Of a stretch of 64,000 bases of DNA, positions 1 through 9,000 are shown in pieces. This stretch comes from JBBSJZ01 sp041739875. GTDB lineage: Bacteria > Planctomycetota > Planctomycetia > Pirellulales > Pirellulaceae. Position 1 is the first letter of the stretch, and each line of letters starts with the position of its first letter. Position numbers and translations under genes: made by a program. The notes under the pieces are model-generated. The model searched no databases. It was not told the DNA's origin and saw only the letters and a program-made list of their open reading frames with translations. The stretch is from positions 5,257 through 69,256 of the forward strand of contig JBGSNA010000162.1 in the NCBI GenBank assembly GCA_041739875.1. Direction: 5' to 3'.

Positions 1-3000
1 GGGCCGCCATGGTCTTTTAAGTCATTTGAATCGAACTTTCCGTCACCATTTTCGTCAACGAATACTGTCGTTGGATCAATGAGATTGAAAGGGAATGTAC
101 CAACGATCATTCCACCAAAGCCGTCGCCTGGGCCGATGTAGTCATCGTCATTGGCGATCAAATTGTGACGTGTCGTTGCGAAGTCAAACTGACCGGCAAT
201 ATCGTCGGACGTTGTTCCTCCTGAAATCGTATTACCTGCGACGATGGAGTTGCGCATGGTCGCAGGTGCTCCACTGTGCGAGATTCCGCCACCGTTTGAG
301 GAGCCAATGTTGCCCACAATGGTCGAGCTTTCGATGATGAGTTCGGCATCACTATCGATTCCGCCGCCGCTTCCAAAGCTAGCCTCATTGCCGGAAATCG
401 TGCTATTGATAACGTGGATCAAACTGGTGCTACCAAAGGATCCAGAGATTCCACCGCCAGAGAACTGAGCTACATTCCCAGCAATGGTGCTGTCGACCAA
501 TAGAATTTCAGCGCCGGTAAAGAAAGGGCCAAAGAAACCACCGTTACCGATGCCGCCGCCGAAGCCGTCATCCGCGTGGTTGCCGAAAACGTGAGAGGAT
601 TTTAGTGTCAAATACCCATCATTGCGGATCGCACCGCCGTAATCTTGATTTACATAGCCGCCGGTCATACTCACCCCAGAAATCTCAGCAAATTTTCCCA
701 GGATCTCAAAGATTCTGGATTGACCGTTGGCATCAATCGTAAGTTGGTCAGCGCCGAGGCCTTCGATTTTTAAATCATCCACGATTGTTGGAAGTTGCGT
801 GCCTCCAAGCAGGATCGTACCGCCGGCCAAACCGGGCGCAAATCGAATGAGGTCTAGAGGAACACCGTTAGCATCGCTGCCGACTCGACCCGCCGGCGCT
901 TCGTTGACGGCGGTGTTAGTGTTGGCTGCAATGATCGCTTCGCGAAGCGAAATCAGCCCGTCGACCGCAACGACGTCCGCCAGTGTCGTAACGGTTACGC
1001 TTGGTGGAGGTTGGACTTCGATGGAGAAAAACTTGTTTGTGCGATCGACGCCGCCGCTTGCTCGCCCGCCGTTGTCACTGACGGTAACGACGACGGATGC
1101 TGTACCTCCGGCACCCACCCGAGGAGCATACGTTAAGTTGCCCGTGGTAATGTCAATCGTTGGCTGAATAGTAAATAGTTCATTGTTGGTGTTGATGAGT
1201 CTGACAGAAATCGATTGCCCTGCTTCATCGACTGGACCGGGAAGAGCGTCGGTAAGGAATCCGGTCACGACTTGGATTCCCGCGTTGTGGACGACGACTT
1301 GATTAGGTCCGATCTCAAAGGTCGGTGCCTGATTTGGTTGAACCTCGGTCGCTCCCAGGTCCACATTCGCTCCGCTACCTTGATTGACAATTCTCGCTTC
1401 AGGATTGCCTCGCTGGTCCCAACTCAAAGGTGCAAACTGCTGATTAAGCGCCAACGCGTTGTTCCCTGCGTCAATTGCGGGGCTGCCCGGCAATAACATG
1501 TGTGAAAGGGTCGGTCCGCCATTATCAGCAAGCGGACCGAGAAAAGGATCGCTGCCTACCAGATTACCTCCGATACCGTTGATGAGTCCGCCAGCGGTTG
1601 CGGCATCCCCGATTAGCGAATGGGAACTTGAAGGGTGCAGTAGTCCCGAGATATCGTCGGGTGTACTTGAGGCGCCAACGACGTTGCCATACACGATCGA
1701 GTTCGAAACCGTTACCGTGGACTCATCGATAAAGATTCCTCCGCCCGTAGCGGAGCCGTTTCCTGTGGAGTTCGCGTGATTGCCCGTGACGGTACTGTTG
1801 ACAATCGTCGTTGTACTGCCAGCAAAACTCTGAATGCCACCGGCGTTGTCGCCCCCGTTGTTGCTGCTCACGGTCGCGTTAATCAGAGTTAGGTTGCCGG
1901 CGTTGATCCCGGTCGTGCTTGGGAAGCCAACTGAGAATCCCGGACCATCATTCACCGCTATCAATGACGACACGACGATCGCGGTTGCGCCTGTCTGAAG
2001 TTCAACGCCTCCGCCTGTGTTGCCTCGAATCGTTGTATCGACAACTTGGAGCCAACCGTTTGATGTCGCGGCGTGAAGCGTTTCGGATGCCTTAGGCAGC
2101 CTGCTCATCCCGATATTATTCTCAATGACGCTATCGGTGATTGTTGCATCGTTCGTGGTATAGACTGCGCTTCCGTTGTCCGCTTGATTGTCGTGAATCT
2201 TTACGCGAACGAGTTGCAGGTCGCCACTGTTGTAGACTGCGCCTCCGTGACCAGGAAGATTGATTGGTGGCAACGACGGCAGTACCACAACCGATCCAGT
2301 TGCTATGTTGTCGGTAAGTGTGACATCGCTAAGTGTGAGCTGGCCGGCATTGAAGACTCCGGCACCTTGGGACGTCCTTTCTCCACCGCGAATCGTGATC
2401 CTTGAAATATCGACGACAACACCGCTAGATACATTCAACACGCGTGATTGATGATCACCACTGATGTGAAGCATTGTCGCATCTGGACCGAGAACACTCA
2501 TATCGTCCGTAACGTCAAGTGATGCACCGCCCAGCGTAAGCGTGGCCGGTCCGTTGGCGAAAAGCGAAGGATCGAAACTGATTGACTGTGCACCGGGCAG
2601 CGCATTGGCCTCTTCAATTGCTGCTCGCAGCGACGTGTTGCCGGACGCGTCCTCGGCGACGCCGTTGCCTGCAATGGCATCGTGCGTGTCGGCTAGTGTA
2701 TTGACAATAAAATCGCTGGGAATGACGAAAATCACCACATCGTCACCGTCGCCGCCTGCGTAAGTAATCATCGCATCGACTCCGGAAATGCCAAGAAAGT
2801 CAGCTAGCAATGCACCTTCTTCCAAGCCAGCGAACGTGCCCGCACCTCCGTTTCTATCAATAATAGTGAAGCTATCACCGGGAATCGGAACAAAAGAATT
2901 TAGCGATGCTAGACCAAGTGTGGCTCCTGTCTGAATCGTAACAGCACCAGTGGCGATGAGTTGGTCGTGGTGATTGCTTGCTGTGCCAGGAGCAGTGCCC

Positions 3001-6000
3001 GCGATTTCAATCAACAGCTGTTGTCCAGCGCCGATCGTTGCGTCACCTGTGACTGATAACACACCCGGCGACGCTCCTGGTGCGATCGTGGCTTGAAACT
3101 CCACCGTTGGTGCGATGATGTCGTCCGCAGAGCCAGCATCTCGCACTATTGCGCCCGCTAGTATCACTGGGTCCTCAAGCGACACCTGACTGATAGTGAT
3201 TTCACCCGTACCGTTCGACACGCTTCCAATCGTGATGGATTGGAAGCCATTGACAATGTGTGACAATTCCAAATGATCCAGTTGCAATCCACTATTGACC
3301 GCTCCAACGCCAAGATGAATGTCGGTACTTGCTACACTCGGCTGAATCACCAATGTGCCATCCGACTCGATGCTTGAACCGCCCGTTAGCGAGACCGAAT
3401 TCGCAATGATTATGATCGGCCCTGTGGCCAATGGGCCACCGATAACACTATTGCCCTCGGCAAGGAAGGCCGTTGACGGAGCCCCATTGGCCGTCCCCGT
3501 TATGGTGAGCGGAACTTGACCATTATTTAGGATCGCAGTACCTGAACTGTGGGATAGCCGGACTCCCGTTGATTCACCGCTTGACGCTGTTCCCGTCAAT
3601 GCCAGAGACCCTAACGAACCGCTGATTGTGATTGGCGACACCAAATGGACACCATCGTTTTCATTTGCTATGCCAGTACCGCCCTGACCAACGATCCGAA
3701 TCTCGCCGTCCACGCTGTTTAGATTGGTCGTGCTTCCGATTGTCACCACACCCTTATTCCTGAGCGTTCCCAATCCGCCGTTTCCATCAAGCGAAATCTT
3801 CGCGGCATTGGCACCGGTTCCCAGGGATGCGATTGAGTCAATATTCAACAGCAAGATGCCATTGTTATTGTTTTCCGAACCGTTGCCACCTTGACCGCTA
3901 ATCGAAATGTCGCCATATCGGCTAGTTACATCCGATGTGCTGCCGATCATCGCCACACCATCAAGAGCAGATGTTCCGCTACCTGCGTTCCCATTGATTT
4001 CAATAGTTGCCGCTGAGACGGTTATTCCGAGCGATGAAATCGTTTCAATATTAGTCAGCAAAACGCCCCGGCTAGCACTGCCAGAACTGCTTCCGCCTTG
4101 GCCGGTGATCACAATGTCGCCGTCCACACTGGTGACATCGCTCGTTGGACCACTGATCACCGTACCGACATTAAGACTATCTCCAGTACCACCCTTTCCG
4201 TCGATAGTGATCTTTGCTGCGGTCACGCCAGTCCCAGTGGATGCAACGGCATCGGCATTGACAATCAGCACGCCGACATTGTTCGATCCGGTTCCGCCAC
4301 CTCCCTGCCCCGTGATTGAAATGTCTCCGTCCACGCTGGTAATCGCCACCGCGTTCGCGATTGCGACGCCGTGATTTGCACCGTCACCAGCTCCGCCCGT
4401 GCCGAGTATTTCAATTCGACCTGCTAAATTACCAACAGACGTGGATGAGACTGAAGTTCCGTTAACTAGAGAGATGCCCCGTTGATTGCTGATCCCAACA
4501 TTATTGCCACCCGATCCCGTCAATCGAATGCTCCCGACTCCAGTGGTTTGTATGTTAGCGTCGTCGACGGTGATGCCTGTGAATATTCCGCTTGCTGAGC
4601 CAGACGCGTTTGCCGACAAATCGATGTCGCCATCCACCGTGGATATGGACGAACCGGGGTTCATGCGAATGCTCTGGGCTGCTGTCAACGTCAACGACCC
4701 TGTGCCGGTTGTTGCGATACTTTGGCCCGCAGCAAGATCGATCTGGCCGTCGGCGCTTCTGATCATGACGTCGACGTTGGTCCCCACCGAAATCTCGCTG
4801 ATCGTCAGTGAATCGCTCTCAGCAAGGAAGATCCCGCCACTGTTCGCCGTGGCTTGAAGCGTGGAAACCGACGTTTCGATTGCATTCGCATCGCTTCCAA
4901 AGGCTGTACTCGTGTTAGTAATCAATTCCGATGCCGTTATGTCAACACCCGTTTCACCGCCGTCGACGATTCCGCCCGTAAGCGCGCTTAATGAGACCGC
5001 ATGAGCTGCGTTGCTGAGTTGCGTGACTGAGATACTGCCGCCGACAATGGATAGAGGACTGGTGAAGGTCGATGCGGTGATGTCTACCGTTCCTGTACCG
5101 GCGATCGAGTCACCGATCTTGATCTGTTGGAATCCCGGCTGCAATCGCGCCAGTTCCAAATGATCTAGCTGCAATCCCAAGTCGGCTGCTCCGGCTCCCA
5201 GTCGAATATCAGTGCTAGCGGTTCGCGGTCGGATATCGAGCTCACCAGTGGATTGAATGATGACAGTATCGTGCAAGTCGATCCTATCGGCCACGATCGT
5301 GATCGTGCCTTGGGCCAATGGGCCACCGACAACGCTCACGTCACCGGCTTCAAAGTCAGGCTCGCTACCGCTTCCGGTGCCGGTGATTGAAACTGCACCG
5401 CCGCCGGTCGACAAAAGATGTCCGCTGGATATGTTTGATAAACGTACGCCTTCCGAGTTGCCTGAGCCGGCGGTTCCGACAACGGACAACGGGGCATTGG
5501 CGACGGTTACCGAAGCTCCATTTTGGACGTTAATTCCCCGATTGAAATCGCCGGAACCAGTTCCGCCTTGACCAACAATCGTCAGGTTTCCGACCGTGCT
5601 GGTGATGTCGGTCGTGCTCTCGTCCAAGAACACTCCGTAGTTGTGTTCCGTTCCGTCACCTCCCGTTCCGTTGATCGAAATGGAGGCTGCAAATTCGCCA
5701 GTTCCCGAAGAGTTGATTGTGTCAATGTCGCTCAGCATGACCCCGTGGTTGCCAGACTCGTTTCCGCCACCGAGACCAACGATACTTATGTCACCATCGA
5801 AGGCTGTGATTCGCGTGGTGTCGAACTCGAGTGACACGCCAACGTTGTCAGTTGTTCCCGATCCGCCGGTTCCATTCAATGAGATAGTCGCAGCATGCGG
5901 TCCTGTTCCTAGTGAGGAAACCGTCACGTCCTCCAAGGCTATACCACGATTGAAATCTTCAGATCCGTTGCCGCCTGTTCCAGTAATGGACACTGCCCCA

Positions 6001-9000
6001 TCGAAGCTTGAGATACCTACGCTACTACTGCTGATCCAAACCCCATTGTTAAAACGCGAGCCGCTGCCACCGGTACCCACGAGATCGATTGTTGCAGCGT
6101 CTTCGCCCAAACCGCTGGAATGAACTCGCCCGAAGTTCGTCAGCGAGATACCCTCATTTTCACTTCCGGTGCCGTTGCCACCCTCTCCGACAATCGAAAT
6201 CGCTCCTTTGACACTCGTGATCTCGGTCGTCCCGCCCTGGATACTCACTCCGTCGTTATTTGAAATACCGATTCCTCCGTGGCCCGTGATGCTAATCGAG
6301 CCCGCGTTTGAAACCGTGGAAGTGGAAGTTACCGAAGAGCCGTCACGCACAAGCACGCCATAATGTGATGACGTGTTGACATCATTCCCTCCTTGTCCAG
6401 AAACAAGGATGTTGCCGATACCCGTTGTCTGGAGGACCGAATTACGCAGATCGATTCCGACGAAGTCGCCGCTCGCCGTCCCTGCGGAATTGGCGTTCAA
6501 TTCGATACCGCCATTCACGGTCGAGATACTGGAACCGGCAACAAACCCGATTTGACGATCCGCATTCAAGGAAACAGAACCTGTTCCCGTAGTACTGACA
6601 CTCGTGTTCGTTCCGGAGAGCCAAATGGTGTCAGCATCAACACTCAACGATCTTGCCGATGCCAATGATACTGAGCCAACGATGAAAACACTGTCGGTAC
6701 CGCCTTGCCCGTCGAGATGAAGGTCAGCATCGAAACCGCTTGCCAAGCTACTGACGACAATGGTATCGCCACCGAGGTTACCAGCGATAATCGTAAGTGA
6801 AGCTGTGGGGTTGGCAAGTGACAAAGGGATTGCAACGGTCGAAGCAAGTAATGTCGCACCGCCACCTAAGTCACTGAGCGTGATTGTCTCTGGGAACGAG
6901 TTGTAGTTGACTGTAGCGTCGGTGGTTGCAACTAGTGATTCGATCGAATCGAGATCCGCATAGTGAATCAATGCATTTCCGGCGATGTCGATCGTTCCGC
7001 TGGTGAAATCGTTTAAATTGAACGCGGTTGCCGCTGGCGATGCTAGATTGACTAGCACCAGCTCATCGAGAGTTCCGACATTTGCTCCTGCGGAGAATCG
7101 CACGGATTTAGCGAAACTGCCGCCAGAGAAGTCAATCGTTAGCGAGTCGTTACCACCCAGTGTCGTGAAGACAATTCCGGTCGTTCCCGTGATGCTCGCA
7201 AGTGGAACTTCGACTGTGTGAGAGTCAACCAAACTCGCACCCAACCCAGCTTCTAGAACTTGAGCCGGATCGTGGACACGAACATTCAGTCCGTTGATGG
7301 AAACCGTAAGTGAGTCATTCGAGGTCCCACCGTTGATGTCGGTAATCTTTAAGTTGTTTGCCAAGTCCAAACCGACACTCGTTTCTGCTACATCCACTGT
7401 GTCAATACTCAGCTCAGCCTCGGACGTATAGTTCGTTTGAGTGTTTCCAGCCGAGTCCAACGCGCCGGTGACGTCGATGTGAATGTCGTTCACGTTGACG
7501 TTTTGATCAGCAAAATCATATGTTGCCACAAAGGTCTTGTCGGTCGTCCACTGTGCCGCGGCAAAGACGAGCGATGGAAGTGGTCCGCTAGTCACGTCCG
7601 GTGCGAAGACAAGCGTGGGATCTTGGTTTGTGTCCATCGACTCGTTGAACGAGACTGTCACCACGAATGCGTTCGGTCCAGCATGTACATCAGTGAGTAC
7701 GGGATGGTTGACACTCACGTCAGCAACCGACGGAGCGACATTGTCGGTGACAGTTAAGGCGAGAGATTCAACGAGTTGGTTTTCATTTGGCGCGATACCG
7801 CTGCCGCTATCGGTAACTGTCCAAATTAAGTTACCGCTGCCGTGCGAGTCTGGAAGCGTTTTGTACGTGAGTCCCTGAAGCTCACTGGCGGTGACGGTGT
7901 TATTGACGAGAAGTTGAGTCGTGCCATCTGCTTTGAATATTTCCACGAACGATGGAATCGATGTGATCGTGTAGGTCAACGTCTGAGTCGACTCATCGCT
8001 TCCACCACCGGGACTGTACGTGAGGCCAGCGAATCCGAGTGTGGTTGCTGTCGTGTTGGCACTGTCTTCGACGACGTTGATCGGCAGCAGTGATCCGCTG
8101 ATTCGCTCTGGAGCATCATTGATCGGCGTAACGGTGAGCGATGCGGTTTCGACAGCGGTACTGAAAGCAGTTGATCCACCGTTGTTCGAGTTGGATGTAT
8201 CGACTATGTCGCCCACAGAACCAACGGACTGATCCCAAGCGAGGTAAGTGAATGTTGCGGGCCCGGCGTAGTTGGGGTTCGGTACAAATCGGACTTGGTC
8301 GATTGAGCTGAGCAGTCGAGCTGCAGACGGCGAAGGACTCGCGAAATTGGTCCAGTTGTTTCCGTTGTCGATTGAATACTGCCAAGTACCGTTGGTTTCG
8401 TCGGCACCGGTAACGGCAATGGACTCGGGCGCCGAGAGCGTGATATTGAGTTGAGGTCGATTGGAAGTTGTCCCATCGCTTTCCGCAGCAAAGCGTGCAA
8501 AGAGAGCATCAAAGCCAGGCGCGCGGGTAAGTGTTTCCACGGGTTCTGGTGCACGAAGCAGCAATCGCAGTATTCCATCACCAGTCAGCGCCGCTTCAAT
8601 CGCTTCCCGGAACGCGACCGAGTCTCCGATCGTAATTGACTGGTTGATTACTGTTGGGTTAAACGACACCGAACTCGACAAGAGCGTCGAGTGAGATCCA
8701 CCGGGAGTGGCATCGGTCGCACTCGGCGCGATCCAAGTTGCCGTGTTTTCGTTGATGTCGTGGTCGTATTCATAGACGTCGATACTCAAGGGTACCGTGG
8801 TGCCGTTGCCTATCCTTTGTCCCGCCTGAGTCGCCGTTCGCAAGTTCAGGCTCACGTCGTCGATGACAAAGTTCGCCTGGCCGAGCGAATCTTTCAAGGC
8901 TGTGATGTCAAATTCCAATAGCCCCCGCATCGTCTCGATTTGCGAGTTTCCATCGCCTCCTGCTTCGTTAAACCCGATAAGAATTTGGTCCGAACCGTTG

